Shown one piece after another: positions 10,001 to 19,109 of a stretch of DNA of 64,000 nt. The notes below the pieces were generated by a model. That model was not told the DNA's origin. It worked only from the letters and a program-made list of their open reading frames with translations, and made no database searches. The first letter of the stretch is position 1. Each line of letters opens with the position of its first letter. Location: assembly GCF_022410515.1 (NCBI RefSeq), contig NZ_JACSDI010000001.1, positions 186,001 to 250,000 on the forward strand. The letters are read 5' to 3'. Source of the DNA: Shewanella cutis. Its GTDB lineage: Bacteria > Pseudomonadota > Gammaproteobacteria > Enterobacterales > Shewanellaceae. Position numbers and translations under genes: made by a program.

Positions 10001-10089
10001 GGCTTGCGCTGACGCTTTGCCTTAGGTTCAGGTTGTGGCGGACGAGGACGATAATTTTCGAATTGCATTTCTTGTGTAGAATTAGGCAA
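7018..10089 (-). CDS. Class A penicillin-binding protein (glycosyltransferase/transpeptidase), divergent
   Basis: This is a bifunctional peptidoglycan synthase anchored in the inner membrane. The 1023-residue protein has a basic, proline-rich cytoplasmic tail, a membrane anchor near residues 36-52, and a GT51 transglycosylase region with ENRELW at 183-188 (the EDxxF-like catalytic motif), GGSTLATQIEKF near 223-234 and ARKRIIQDYLN near 269. The transpeptidase region carries STAK at 511-514 with the acylated serine, SIN at 617-619 and KTGTG at 937. A long insertion lies between SIN and KTG. It is larger and more divergent than PBP1a or PBP1b. The start is TTG at 10089 with GGAG five bases upstream; ATG at residue 8 lacks a good ribosome site. 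The stop codon abuts a MITE. Confidence 0.85.
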   Translation of the reverse strand: MPNSTQEMQFENYRPRPPQPEPKAKRQRKPRSKGRAWFLLFILVFCLAILIGQEIKTSYYQSKYIHQYAKTLTYKLKNEPTQSVIYPSYGPFDERHGYSKLPQYIDRLLQRNFQVTQQVAFSPALQEYAQMGFFPPYHEKAQSGLTLLDCRNTDLYEFTYPKRVYQDDDKIPNEIVNTLLFIENRELWTTEPKLNPVIDWPRFVVAGMSQIAEMIGMNVSTAGGSTLATQIEKFRHSSQGLTLSIKDKLLQIGSATVRVYQQGEITEPARKRIIQDYLNTVPLSSAPNHGEVHGIGDGLWAWFGTDFDTANQLLSSPQIKANAAKRGQVFRQVVALMIAQRRPSYYLLQGHDDLETLVDSHIRLLGQYYLIDRKLRDAALGQKLQFKVAKPQRNTQSGADKGVNTIRIRTAGMLNVGLYDLDRLDLTVNSSLHSELQQQVSNYLRSLGQASMAEKVGLLGERLLEPSQLQNVLYSFTLYEKTETANRVRVQTDSTDQPFDINEGSKLELGSTAKLRVLATYLEIIAEIHDKYSKKHGIELESIVIEPRDHLTRWAIDYLIVNPDRRLDRMLDAALQREYSASPNEQFFTGGGLHVFNNFKKTEDLKVPTMYQALQDSINLPFVRLMRDIVNYSSSMQNEGNMARLLRNDKDPRREEYLRVFADREGNTFVTKFYRKYKKVAPNERLELFFDGQTQAEQQLTAAYRYLQPNESIAAFKAFLQQRLPQNNYTDKRIKDLYNKYGPEKYNLPDQGYIARVHPLELWVLDYLNQHPEANLNDMKEASKDERQEVYRWLFRTRHKNARDVRVQVMLEVEAFLDIHQRWARLGYPFESMVPSLGSALGSSGDRPAALAELMGIIQNDGYRLPTVRINQLHFAENTPYEVRLENQNTQGERVMRHEVAQALKAALGNVVQNGTARRLKGIFTNDNGAMLAIGGKTGTGDNRIVTQMQQGRKVATTAMNRTATFVFYLGDNYFGTLTAFVPGSKSDDFSFTSALPLQVMKGMMPILAPYVKSSKGMCVLEE

Positions 10090-10363
10090 AACGGCTCCAA
10101 AAAATCACTTAACACATCCTTTATACGTGGAATTCTTCCCAACCTATGTTCAATACGTCAAGCACAACGCTAACGCACACTGCGGTTTGTAATACATACC
10201 GCAGCGATACATTCCGCAACCTTGTTTGAACTCGATCTAATTAATCTAGGATGGAATACGTATCTTTGTTAGTTTCACCGTATTTTAATGACTTAGCAGC
10301 AAGCATCAAAGTGGTTAGCACAAAAATACTTACGCTATCGCTTAAATAACAGCCCAGCTTAGG

Positions 10364-10942
10364 TTAATCCCAAATAAACTCACGAAAATGCTTACGGCAT
10401 ACCGATTCGTAACTTTCATTGCCGCCAATTGCGACTTGCTCACCTTCACGCATCACTTTACCTTCGCCATCGAGGCGCACCACCATATTGGCTTTGCGTC
10501 CGCAGTGACAAATGGTTTTTAGTTCGACTAATTTATCTGCCCAGGCTAATAAATAATGGCTACCACTAAAAAGTTCGCCTTGGAAATCAGTTCTTAGTCC
10601 GTAGCACAACACAGGGATATCAATATTATCAACAACATAGGTTAACTGCTTGACTTGTTCTTTACTTAAAAACTGACATTCATCCACCAACACGCAACTA
10701 AGATGATTAGCCTGATGAGCTGCGGTAATCATCTCGACCAAATTATCATGGCTGCTAAAAACCTGCGCTTCGGTCTCAATACCAATCCGTGATGCCACTT
10801 TGCCTTTACCGTATCGGTCATCAATAGAAGCCGTCATCACTAAGGTATTCATCCCGCGCTCGCGGTAGTTATAGGAAGATTGCAATAAAGAAGTAGATTT
10901 ACCTGCGTTCATTGCTGAATAGTAAAAGTAAAGTTGTGCCAA
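10364..10942 (-). CDS. tdk: Thymidine kinase Tdk
   Basis: This is a cytosolic type II thymidine kinase that phosphorylates thymidine (and deoxyuridine) to the monophosphate in pyrimidine salvage. The 192-residue protein starts [17 protein letters not shown], containing the P-loop, then has VLVDECQFL as Walker B and the [12 protein letters not shown] lasso region. The zinc-binding cysteines are in TICHCGRKA and ESVCRKHF. Length fits the family. The start is TTG at 10942, in frame with the family-wide N-terminus and preceded by AAAGGG; an ATG four bases upstream is out of frame. Confidence 0.95.
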   Translation of the reverse strand: MAQLYFYYSAMNAGKSTSLLQSSYNYRERGMNTLVMTASIDDRYGKGKVASRIGIETEAQVFSSHDNLVEMITAAHQANHLSCVLVDECQFLSKEQVKQLTYVVDNIDIPVLCYGLRTDFQGELFSGSHYLLAWADKLVELKTICHCGRKANMVVRLDGEGKVMREGEQVAIGGNESYESVCRKHFREFIWD

Positions 10943-11141
10943 AACATGTGCCCTTTAAAACGATAACAAACCGACTTGGTGAAATTGGCCAGTAGTTTAG
11001 CATTGCCAAGCCAATCAAAACACTCTCGACACTCGCATTTAGCCCCTTTCGCCTTAGTGGCATATTTTTAAACCAACTTTAACAAGGTGCAGTGGTACTG
11101 CAAATAAGCCTTGCTATTCGATGTTGCTACAAAGTTAAAGT

Positions 11142-11418
11142 CTAGGGCGTTTTGACATTTCGAGATTAGATGTTGTTCGTTCTGGCAAGCACGTTCTCGC
11201 GTAATGAGGAATGATGTGTCGTGATGCTACTCAAATGACAACCTGCTCTTATGACCAAACGTAACAGCAAGGGCTTGCCAGACGAGCCCTTCGGGCAGCA
11301 TTTAGCTCACCGTTTCTGCCTCGTTATCGTCCGTTTGTATAGAATAACTACACTGACTTTGCCTAGCATAAAGACCAACCAAATTGCAGCCCCCCCCTGA
11401 TATGTCAACACGCCCTAG
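11142..11418. mobile_element. MITE-like element with CTAG ends
   Basis: The 763-bp gene-free stretch 10943-11705 contains a 277-bp element bounded by CTAGGGCGTTTTGACAT at the left and ATGTCAACACGCCCTAG at the right. These are inverted repeats with one mismatch over the first seventeen bases. CTAG at both ends may be a target duplication, as in IS5-type elements, or part of the repeat. No transposase is encoded, so mobilisation would need one in trans. The rest of the gap, 11419-11705, should contain the cytochrome promoter, but no clear one is visible. Confidence 0.6.
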
Positions 11419-11717
11419 GGGCATTAATTGCAAGAAATCTTAAAAATCTCGGTTCTTTTTTTATAAGAAAAACCTTATGTAAACTATATGTTAAAAACGA
11501 GATCTACCTCCAAAGTATTAGACATAAATGTGGCACAGCTCAAAAATAAAACACCCCATTAACACTAATATCACCTCCGAGACAACTCGTACTCACAAAA
11601 ATAAAAGTAATCGATGCTTGCAAATGAAATCAGCGGTTCAAGGCACTAATCTCCCCTGCAAACTTTAGTGCTGTAATCCGTGCCATTAAATGCATATTGG
11701 ATTAAATGGAGATTATG

Positions 11718-13820
11718 ATGAGAATATTCACCTCTAAAAAACTGGCATACGTCGTTGCCTTAGCACTTACCGGTGCGCTAGTAGGTTGCGGCAGTGATGG
11801 TAAAGATGGTGTTGATGGCGCGCCTGGAACACCAGGCACTCCAGGAACCCCGGGGACACCTGGTGAGCCTTGGAAACCAACGCCTGTCACCAAATCAACC
11901 CTAACCAATCTCAAGGTTATAAACTACACATTAGGCGAAGGGACCATCAGTTATGAGTTTGAAATTACTGATGAAAATGGAAGCCCAATTAATGGACTTA
12001 ATCAGGTTGAAGGCAAAGTAGCCGCCTTAACGGATAAAGGTTTTATTAATAACCGCACTGAAGCGGATATTAATGGTATTGCAGATAATGTTCACATTGG
12101 TGGTTCAGTCACTCAAGCAACAACGGGTGCGGTATTGACCCAAATTGATGACGGACATTATAAATTTGTCGCTCCAATGAAAGGCGTCACAACTGCCACT
12201 GAAGGCATAGTATTGCTCAGTGTTGGTCCTCAAAGAAACGCTCCGAGCCCTGTTGCTGCAGCACGTATCGTCGTAAATAAACCAGAAGGCCAATTTAGCA
12301 CAGCCACCGAAGCGTGTTACGCCTGTCACGTTGACTATTCGACTAGCCCTCGCCAACACCATGAATATGTCGCCAAGGGAGTTGATGGAGAAATCACCTT
12401 TGTGGAAGGCTGTTTAGCCTGCCACGGCTCCGTTAGCCGCGCAGCTAAAAATGCTGAAGGCTTCTCAGTTGGTGGCTATGCAACCAATACACTCTCAAAA
12501 ATTGGTCATCTCAATCATCAGGAATTTACCAAAGATTTCAGTGTGATGAACTGCTCTACTTGCCACGTTGAAGCCCCAAAAAATATTAATATTTCAGGCC
12601 CTGGTTGTTTTGACTGCCACAACACTGGCGGTGTACCTGGTGTTATTACGCCAAATGCGGGTGCCGATCTGCGTATTACACATGAAAGCAAAACAGGCAT
12701 CACTGAACGCCAAGCGATTCGTGCTAAATACAAACTAGAATTATCTACCCCTGTTAAGGTTGATGATATTTCAACAAAAACTGATCATTACGCGCCAACT
12801 GGTGCAGCAGTAGTGATGGCAGAACCTGGCTGGTGTACCACTCTTACAGTCAAAGATACCGACGGTAATCTCTTTAGCATTAAAGATAACTTCAACTACT
12901 CCAACCCACTGGTCTATGACGCGAAGAAACCTATCGTCTATGCCGGAGCATACTTGCATGGCTATGAAAATGGCAGCGTAGTTGGCCGCCCAGGCAATCG
13001 AACCAATTACTACTATGGTTACAATGCTGACGGGTCTAAAAATATCTGTCATCGACTCGCAGATATTCAAGCCTTTAATGCCAACTATGCCTACTCTGCA
13101 CGCGTAACCTTTAGTACCGCTGGCTGGATGGAATACGATGGTAACCAACGCTATCAAAGCAATGGTAGTTTAAGAACAACCGGTTATGATGGCTCAATGG
13201 GCATATCATTTACCGCGTACTCTGATGTAGTCAATCCGGTGACAACAGCGAAAGTCTCCGCCTTTGAGCGCCGCAGCGTAGTAAGTGATAACAGCTGTAT
13301 CACTTGCCACAATGATGCTACCGCTTTCCATAAAAATGGCGCATTTGACGAAGGTGGTAAGGCTTGCGTGGCTTGTCATGACAACGGTATGGCACGCACA
13401 CCCGCTACACTCGGCGCAGGTTTTGGTCCCATGGTACACAGTTGGCACTGGGGTAATGGTGCCAACGTGGGTGAAGTAGCCGCCGATGGTACTCAAGCGA
13501 AAACGGCTAACGGTGCAGGGGCTATCAATCCTGTTACAAGTTGTGTTGCTTGTCATGAGACAGCAGTTGATTTAGACAAAGTGCCTAATCAATACATTCT
13601 TGAACCCGGCAATAAAATGACCAGCCCAGTCTCCGCCAACTGTTATGCTTGCCACACGGGCGATGCAGCTAAAGCCCACATGCTAAGCAATGGAGGTGAA
13701 ATCAGTGTGCCAAGCGTGCCAGATTGGTTTAAACAACCCACAGGCGAAGCATGTGCCGTATGCCACAATCCAGGTAGCAGCGCTGGTATCGAAAAATACC
13801 ATAACTTCACTCGTAAATAG
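11718..13820 (+). CDS. OmcA/MtrC-family multihaem c-type cytochrome lipoprotein with nine CXXCH motifs
   Basis: This is a probable outer-membrane electron-transfer lipoprotein of the decahaem OmcA/MtrC family, which passes electrons to extracellular acceptors. The 700-residue protein has a lipoprotein signal (LVGC, Cys24), a collagen-like run of G-X-Y triplets at about 27-50 rich in GTP, a beta domain, then haem motifs. I count nine: CYACH (residue 200), CLACH, CSTCH, CFDCH, then after a second beta domain CITCH, CVACH, CVACH, CYACH and CAVCH (679). A 4+5 arrangement departs from the family's usual 5+5. The start is taken at ATG 11718 because TGGAG lies six bases upstream; ATGs at 11706 and 11715 are worse. 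No mtrAB-like partner is adjacent, so its secretion and porin partners must be elsewhere. Confidence 0.88.
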   Translation: MRIFTSKKLAYVVALALTGALVGCGSDGKDGVDGAPGTPGTPGTPGTPGEPWKPTPVTKSTLTNLKVINYTLGEGTISYEFEITDENGSPINGLNQVEGKVAALTDKGFINNRTEADINGIADNVHIGGSVTQATTGAVLTQIDDGHYKFVAPMKGVTTATEGIVLLSVGPQRNAPSPVAAARIVVNKPEGQFSTATEACYACHVDYSTSPRQHHEYVAKGVDGEITFVEGCLACHGSVSRAAKNAEGFSVGGYATNTLSKIGHLNHQEFTKDFSVMNCSTCHVEAPKNINISGPGCFDCHNTGGVPGVITPNAGADLRITHESKTGITERQAIRAKYKLELSTPVKVDDISTKTDHYAPTGAAVVMAEPGWCTTLTVKDTDGNLFSIKDNFNYSNPLVYDAKKPIVYAGAYLHGYENGSVVGRPGNRTNYYYGYNADGSKNICHRLADIQAFNANYAYSARVTFSTAGWMEYDGNQRYQSNGSLRTTGYDGSMGISFTAYSDVVNPVTTAKVSAFERRSVVSDNSCITCHNDATAFHKNGAFDEGGKACVACHDNGMARTPATLGAGFGPMVHSWHWGNGANVGEVAADGTQAKTANGAGAINPVTSCVACHETAVDLDKVPNQYILEPGNKMTSPVSANCYACHTGDAAKAHMLSNGGEISVPSVPDWFKQPTGEACAVCHNPGSSAGIEKYHNFTRK

Positions 13821-13859
13821 TTAGTCGAACCGCTATTTTCCCTGCAAGGAAATAGTTCA

Positions 13860-13892
13860 AAGCGCCCCAAAACCCTTGGGGCGCTTTTTTGT
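13860..13892 (+). terminator. Rho-independent terminator of the cytochrome gene
   Basis: AAGCGCCCCAA at 13860-13870 pairs with TTGGGGCGCTT at 13876-13886, followed by TTTT. Confidence 0.88.
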
Positions 13893-13962
13893 TTACTTTT
13901 TCTTACAATTCACACTATAGGTTTTCAGTCCTATTTAAGTTAATAACACTAGAGTCACGAAT

Positions 13963-13990
13963 AACTACAATTCTAAAACTACAATTCTAA
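13963..13990 (+). repeat. 14-bp tandem duplication before the M3 peptidase gene
   Basis: AACTACAATTCTAA occurs twice in direct tandem, ending at the AAGGA ribosome site of the downstream gene. It adds to the leader length only. Confidence 0.8.
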
Positions 13991-14005
13991 GGAAATCACT
14001 CGACT

Positions 14006-16156
14006 ATGCGTAAAAGTTTTATTGCAATCGCCATTGGCGCCACACTGATGACCGGAGCAATGACGGGCTGCAGTTCTCAAGACACCAAAGCCACAAATGT
14101 CGCCGCAGTGCAAACACAAAACCCCTTGTTCCAAGCCAGCACGCTGCAATATCAAGCACCAGATTTCAATGCCATTAAAGATGAGCATTTTCAGCCTGCA
14201 CTCGAACAAGGCATTAAAGAGCAATACCAAGAAATATTGGCCATTGCGAACAATCCAGCCGCACCTACCTTCGATAACACTATCGTCGCCATGGAAAAAA
14301 GTGGCGCCCTACTCAACCGTGCATCGAGCGTGTTTTACAATCTAGCGGGTTCAAACAGCAATCCAACCCTGCGCAAAATCCAGGGGGAAATGGCCCCCAA
14401 AATGGCAGCGCACTCGGACAATATCAACCTCAACCCAGCGCTGTTTGCTCGTATAGAAACGATTTATAACAATCGCAATAACTTAGGCTTAACCCCTGAA
14501 GCAGTGCGCTTGGTCGAGGTGTACCATCAACGCTTCATCATGGCAGGCGCAAAACTGACCGATGAGCAAAAAGTGAAGATCCGTGCCTTAAACGAAGAGC
14601 AATCTACACTGACCAATGAATTCTCCCAACGCTTACTGCGCTTAACCAAAGACATCGCCATTGTTGTCGATAACAAAGAGCAACTCGCGGGCCTCTCTGA
14701 CAATGAAATCACCTCAGCAGCAAACGATGCCAAGGCCGCGGGTCATGAAGGTAAGTACTTAATCAATATCACTAACACCACGCGCCAACCCATTCTGGCT
14801 TCATTAGAGAACCGTGAATTACGCCAACGCATCTGGGAAGCCTCGGCAAACCGTGGATTAAAGGGTGAAAACGAAACCGCATCCTTAGTGTCCCGCTTAG
14901 CCCAATTACGTGCCGAACGTGCAGCACTGCTTGGTTATGAAAACTGGGCTAGCTATCGCCTTGCACCGCAAATGGCTAAAACCCCTGAAGCGGTTTACAG
15001 CATGTTCGGATCTATGGTGCCAGCCGTTGTTGCCAATACCGAAAAAGAAGCCGCCGATATTCAAGCGATGATCAACAAGACCGGTGGCAAGTTTGAACTT
15101 GCACCGTGGGACTGGGAATTCTACGCTGAAAAAGTTCGCCAAGAAAAATACGCCCTCGATGCCAATAGTATCCGCCCTTACTTTGAGTTCAACCGCGTAC
15201 TTGAAGATGGCGTGTTCTACACCCTCAAAGAACTCTATGGCGTTACCTTAAAACCACGCCCAGATTTACCGGTTTACCACCCAGATGTGAAAGCCTACGA
15301 AATGTTTGATGCCGATGGCTCAAGCATGGCGATTTTCTATGCTGACTACTTTGCCCGTGAAGGCAAACGCGGTGGTGCATGGATGAGTTCGTTTGTAGGG
15401 CAATCCTTCCTTGAAGGCACAAAGCCTGTCGTGGTTAACGTGATGAACATTAAAAAAGCACCTGAAGGCCAACCGACCTTCGTGAGCTACAATGAAGTCA
15501 CCACTATGTTCCACGAAATGGGGCACGGCACTCACGGTATGTTCTCCAAAGTGACTTATCCAAGTCTTTCAGGGACTTCAGTATCCCGTGACTTTGTGGA
15601 ATTCCCATCAACATTCGAAGAAGATTGGGCTGCTCACCCTAAAGTGTTAGCCAATTATGCTAAACACTACGAAACGGGCAAACCTATTCCTGATGAGTTA
15701 CTGCAAAAACTTTTAAAATCAGGTAGTTTCAACCAAGGCTTCGATACGTTGGAGTATATGGCTGCCGCCCTCGTTGATATGGAATGGCACTCATTAAGCC
15801 CTGATGCGCCACTGCAAGATGTAGCAACATTTGAAGCCAATGCGCTGAAAAAACACGGCTTAAATATCACTGCGGTTCCACCACGTTATAAGTCGACTTA
15901 CTTTGCCCACGCTTTCCCTGGTGGATACTCAGCAAGTTACTACGCATATATGTGGAGTGAGATTTTAGCGGCCGATGCCTTTGCCTATGTGCAAACCCAA
16001 GGTGGCTTAAACCGTGACATCGGCATGAAATACCGCAAGACCATTCGCGAAGTGGGCAACAGTATTGCGCCAATGGAAGCTTACAAAAACTTCCGTGGAC
16101 AAGAACCCACCACTGAAGGTTTACTCAACCGCCGTGGACTCAATCAGACCAAGTAA
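14006..16156 (+). CDS. dcp: M3-family zinc metallopeptidase (peptidyl-dipeptidase Dcp-like) lipoprotein
   Basis: This is an M3 oligopeptidase, likely cleaving C-terminal dipeptides from short peptides in the cell envelope. The 716-residue protein has a lipoprotein signal (AMTGC, Cys22), a long helical N-terminal region and the zinc motif HEMGHGTHG, with the third ligand expected in EFPSTFEEDW shortly after. The C-terminal segment FAHAFPGGYSASYYAYMWSE is typical of Dcp and oligopeptidase A. The leader contains a 14-bp tandem repeat that ends in the AAGGA ribosome site, twelve bases from ATG. It is monocistronic and converges with the lysine transporter gene on a shared terminator. The gene name reflects family similarity; strict Dcp specificity is not proven. 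Confidence 0.88.
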   Translation: MRKSFIAIAIGATLMTGAMTGCSSQDTKATNVAAVQTQNPLFQASTLQYQAPDFNAIKDEHFQPALEQGIKEQYQEILAIANNPAAPTFDNTIVAMEKSGALLNRASSVFYNLAGSNSNPTLRKIQGEMAPKMAAHSDNINLNPALFARIETIYNNRNNLGLTPEAVRLVEVYHQRFIMAGAKLTDEQKVKIRALNEEQSTLTNEFSQRLLRLTKDIAIVVDNKEQLAGLSDNEITSAANDAKAAGHEGKYLINITNTTRQPILASLENRELRQRIWEASANRGLKGENETASLVSRLAQLRAERAALLGYENWASYRLAPQMAKTPEAVYSMFGSMVPAVVANTEKEAADIQAMINKTGGKFELAPWDWEFYAEKVRQEKYALDANSIRPYFEFNRVLEDGVFYTLKELYGVTLKPRPDLPVYHPDVKAYEMFDADGSSMAIFYADYFAREGKRGGAWMSSFVGQSFLEGTKPVVVNVMNIKKAPEGQPTFVSYNEVTTMFHEMGHGTHGMFSKVTYPSLSGTSVSRDFVEFPSTFEEDWAAHPKVLANYAKHYETGKPIPDELLQKLLKSGSFNQGFDTLEYMAAALVDMEWHSLSPDAPLQDVATFEANALKKHGLNITAVPPRYKSTYFAHAFPGGYSASYYAYMWSEILAADAFAYVQTQGGLNRDIGMKYRKTIREVGNSIAPMEAYKNFRGQEPTTEGLLNRRGLNQTK

Positions 16157-16178
16157 TCTGGGATGATTGATAGATAAA

Positions 16179-16214
16179 AAATCAGCCAGCATAGTTGCTG
16201 GCTGATTTGTTTTT
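16179..16214 (+). terminator. Terminator between convergent M3 peptidase and transporter genes
   Basis: AAATCAGCCAGCA at 16179-16191 pairs with TGCTGGCTGATTT at 16196-16208, then GTTTTTA. A-rich sequence on the other side lets it serve the minus strand as well. Confidence 0.88.
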
Positions 16215-16242
16215 ATGACTTGGTAAATAGCTTCAACCTTGG

Positions 16243-17811
16243 CTATTTCACTACGCCTGTAGATTTAATTTGCAAACCAATAATGGTCAACACAAATAAT
16301 ACGCTGCACGTCAGCAACCCTGCATTGACAGATTCCGTCACGCCAAGTGCCACATAACCCACCAAGCTAATAAGCGCGACAATCACAGCATAGGGAAGCT
16401 GAGTCACTACGTGGTCAATATGATGGCAACTCGCTCCGGTTGACGACAGAATCGTGGTATCCGAAATAGGTGAGCAGTGGTCACCAAATACCGCACCCGC
16501 CAAAACCGAAGCTAGCATTGGTAACATCATGGCCGTATGGCTGCCCATCGCCATATCCGCCGCAATCGGCAGCATAATGCCAAACGTGCCCCAACTGGTA
16601 CCGGTTGAAAACGCCGTTAAGCCCGCTAACACAAACATCAACGCCGGTAAAAAGGCAAAGGGAATATTGCCCGTCGCGAGGCTTGCCATAAACTTACCGG
16701 TTTCTAACTGACCAATCACCCCCGCAATAGTCCAAGCAAACAATAGGATATAAATAGCAGGTAGCATAGAACGAGCGCCCTGCACCACTCCTTTGACCAC
16801 CATGGACTTTTCAACGCCTTGTACTAGGTTAAGCACCAGCGCAACCGCTAAACCAATTAACGCACCAAAGAACAGGGATGAACTCACATCGGTTTTTTCG
16901 AAGGCTGAAATAATATTAAATTCAATACCTTCTTTCGCTAACACTTGGGCACCACTGTCGATCATAAAATACAGCGTGGCAAATACCAGTACTGTTATAG
17001 GCAAAAATAATCCGAGGATTTTACCTGTCTCAGCTTCGGGTAAATCGGCATTTGCGCCTGGCGGTAAACCTTTACGTTCATCATATAAATTACCGCGCAT
17101 GGCATTTAATTCATGTTCGCGCATCGGGCCAATATCTAACCCCATAAATGCAACACAAAGCAGTAATAATAAAGAAAAAATAGCGTAAAAATTCATAGGG
17201 ATCATTTGAATAAATACAGTTAAATGCCCTGAATCCGCAAAGCCATGCGCAGTTAATATGCCGCCAATCAGCGCAATAATATAGGCACCCCAACTCGATA
17301 CTGGCGAAATAACGCAGACAGGCGCCGCTGTTGAATCTAATAAATAAGCTAGTTTAGCGCGGGAAATATGATAGCGGTCGGTCACGGGTCTGGCGACGGA
17401 ACCAACGACTAAGCTATTGAAATAATCGTCAATAAATACAACACAGCCCAAAAACATGGTCAGTAATTTGGCATCGCGTTTATTACGGATGTGCAAGCGT
17501 GCCCAATCGGCAAACGCTCGCGCACTTCCACTCACGGTAATAAGAGCTGTGATCATCCCCAATACAATTAAGAAACCGAGGATGTTTAAATTCCAAGAAT
17601 TTACCCCTGCTTCCGACCAAAAAAGTCCTTTTACGTTGTTAAATAAAAACTCAGCGCTGGCCAGTGGCGAAAATTGATTGAGTAATAACACCCCAATCAC
17701 AATACCTAAACCGAGGGAAAGGAGAACGCGGCGAGTCACAATCGCCAATACAATTGCCACCACGGGCGGCAGCAAAGAAAGTGCCGAATCGGCATAACTA
17801 ATTACAGTCAT
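16243..17811 (-). CDS. lysW: NhaC-family transporter, probable lysine transporter LysW
   Basis: This 522-residue inner-membrane protein of the NhaC antiporter family (PF03553) would usually be labelled a sodium/proton antiporter. A lysine riboswitch lies in its own leader (17893-18080), so lysine is the more likely substrate; NhaC-type proteins under lysine riboswitch control in Shewanella and Vibrio have been called LysW. About a dozen hydrophobic segments are visible. Family signatures include FIDDYFNSLVVGSV near residue 127, SPVSSWGAY near 167, and GTSWGTFGIMLPIAADMA and GDHCSPISDTTILSS in the second half. The ATG at 17811 has only a weak GAAG ribosome site, compatible with translational control. 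Direction of lysine movement cannot be read from sequence. Confidence 0.82.
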   Translation of the reverse strand: MTVISYADSALSLLPPVVAIVLAIVTRRVLLSLGLGIVIGVLLLNQFSPLASAEFLFNNVKGLFWSEAGVNSWNLNILGFLIVLGMITALITVSGSARAFADWARLHIRNKRDAKLLTMFLGCVVFIDDYFNSLVVGSVARPVTDRYHISRAKLAYLLDSTAAPVCVISPVSSWGAYIIALIGGILTAHGFADSGHLTVFIQMIPMNFYAIFSLLLLLCVAFMGLDIGPMREHELNAMRGNLYDERKGLPPGANADLPEAETGKILGLFLPITVLVFATLYFMIDSGAQVLAKEGIEFNIISAFEKTDVSSSLFFGALIGLAVALVLNLVQGVEKSMVVKGVVQGARSMLPAIYILLFAWTIAGVIGQLETGKFMASLATGNIPFAFLPALMFVLAGLTAFSTGTSWGTFGIMLPIAADMAMGSHTAMMLPMLASVLAGAVFGDHCSPISDTTILSSTGASCHHIDHVVTQLPYAVIVALISLVGYVALGVTESVNAGLLTCSVLFVLTIIGLQIKSTGVVK

Positions 17812-17892
17812 TGATTATTTCTTCGTCAAAATACGAATGGAGGGCGACTGAACGGGTGGGAAAAGGCAATAGATACCCAAGATCACCTGTCC

Positions 17893-18080
17893 TATCAGTA
17901 GCGCTCCATAGTAACGATTCCTAATATCCGTATCAGGAAATACTATGGCAGTGTTGTACCTGTTAGGCACAACCCCAGCAGTTGATCGTGATAAATCAAA
18001 CTACTTCGGCACCAAATCCTTTCGTGATCGATCAATGGAATCACCCTACTGATCACTACTGATATTTGGTGCGCCTCTAC
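17893..18080 (-). promoter_or_regulatory. Lysine riboswitch (L box) in the transporter leader
   Basis: Read on the minus strand, the conserved lysine-aptamer blocks appear in order: AGAGGCGC at the 5' end, AGTAGGGTGA, GAAAGGATTTGGTGCCGAAG, CTGCTGGGGTTGTG, ACTGCCATAGTA and CTATGGAGCGCTACTG closing the P1 side. The aptamer ends about 80 bases before the start codon. No U-run hairpin is obvious between aptamer and start, so control is probably at translation initiation. Low lysine would be expected to raise expression. Confidence 0.9.
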
Positions 18081-18182
18081 TTCTAAGAACGCCCATGCAT
18101 GGGCGTGAGGCAAATAAAAACATAAGCGGCTAAGCAGTTACCACCGCAAAGCCGATTACTCTGACTTAGATCACGAACAAAA

Positions 18183-19109
18183 TCAACTTAGGCATGCAAT
18201 CAACTCAGGGACAGCTTCGAACAAGTCGGCTGCGAGACCATAATCGGCCACTTGGAAGATAGGCGCTTCAGGATCTTTGTTGATAGCCACAATCACCTTC
18301 GCGTCTTTCATCCCTGCGAGATGTTGGATAGCGCCCGAAATACCGACAGCAATATAGAGATTAGGTGCGACAATCTTACCTGTTTGGCCTACTTGCAGAT
18401 CATTAGGCACAAAGCCTGCGTCAACAGCTGCACGTGAGGCTCCCACTGCGGCACCAAGCTTATCGGCTAATTGCTCTAACATGCCGAAGTTTTCACCGCT
18501 GCCCATGCCGCGACCGCCAGAAACAATAATGCCCGCATTGCCTAACTCGGGACGCGCTGAAACCGTCAGTGATTGAGATACAAACTGAGTTTTGGCTGCA
18601 AACACTTTATCCAATGTGATCACGGCGGCACTGTTGCCCTGCGCTGTAGCATCGAAGGCACTGGCACGCACTGTCATCACTTTAACAGCGTCGTGGCTTT
18701 GTACTGTCGCTAACGCGTTACCCGCGTAAATCGGACGCACAAAGGTATCACTGCTCACCACAGCAATCACTTCAGAAATTTGAGCAACATCTAACAAGGC
18801 GGCTACTCGTGGCAAAGTATCTTTGCCAGCACTTGATGCCGCGGCGAGGATATGGCTATAGCTTGGCGCTAAATCCACCAGCAATTTAGCCACGTTTTCG
18901 GCTAAATGCGCTTCATAAACGCTGTTATCGGCGACTAAAACTTGGGCGACGCCCTGTAAGGCTTGCGCCGCTTGAACCACTGCGCCACATTGATGGCCGA
19001 CGACCAATACATGGATCTCATCACCAATCGCTCGCGCTGCGGTGACAACCTTAGCGGTATCCAGTTTAAGCGCCGCATTATCGTGTTCAGCTAATACTAA
19101 AATGGCCAT
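18183..19109 (-). CDS. etfA: Electron transfer flavoprotein alpha subunit
   Basis: This FAD-binding subunit of the ETF heterodimer takes electrons from acyl-CoA and other dehydrogenases to ETF-ubiquinone oxidoreductase. The 308-residue protein has an N-terminal alpha/beta domain and the C-terminal FAD domain with [12 protein letters not shown] near residue 196, [23 protein letters not shown] near 243, and [16 protein letters not shown] and [16 protein letters not shown] near the end. It starts one base after the etfB stop, so the two are co-transcribed. A palindrome ACGCCCATGCATGGGCGT lies downstream near 18090 without a clear U-run on the etfA strand. Confidence 0.96.
   Translation of the reverse strand: MAILVLAEHDNAALKLDTAKVVTAARAIGDEIHVLVVGHQCGAVVQAAQALQGVAQVLVADNSVYEAHLAENVAKLLVDLAPSYSHILAAASSAGKDTLPRVAALLDVAQISEVIAVVSSDTFVRPIYAGNALATVQSHDAVKVMTVRASAFDATAQGNSAAVITLDKVFAAKTQFVSQSLTVSARPELGNAGIIVSGGRGMGSGENFGMLEQLADKLGAAVGASRAAVDAGFVPNDLQVGQTGKIVAPNLYIAVGISGAIQHLAGMKDAKVIVAINKDPEAPIFQVADYGLAADLFEAVPELIACLS

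Noticed and set aside
11529..11544. CRP-like sequence TGTGG-N6-TCAAA before the cytochrome gene
   Set aside because: Only one half-site is good; matches of this quality occur by chance in AT-rich DNA.
18090..18108. Palindrome ACGCCCATGCATGGGCGT as an etfA terminator
   Set aside because: No U-run follows on the minus strand; it may be a regulator site near the transporter promoter, but nothing supports a specific role.
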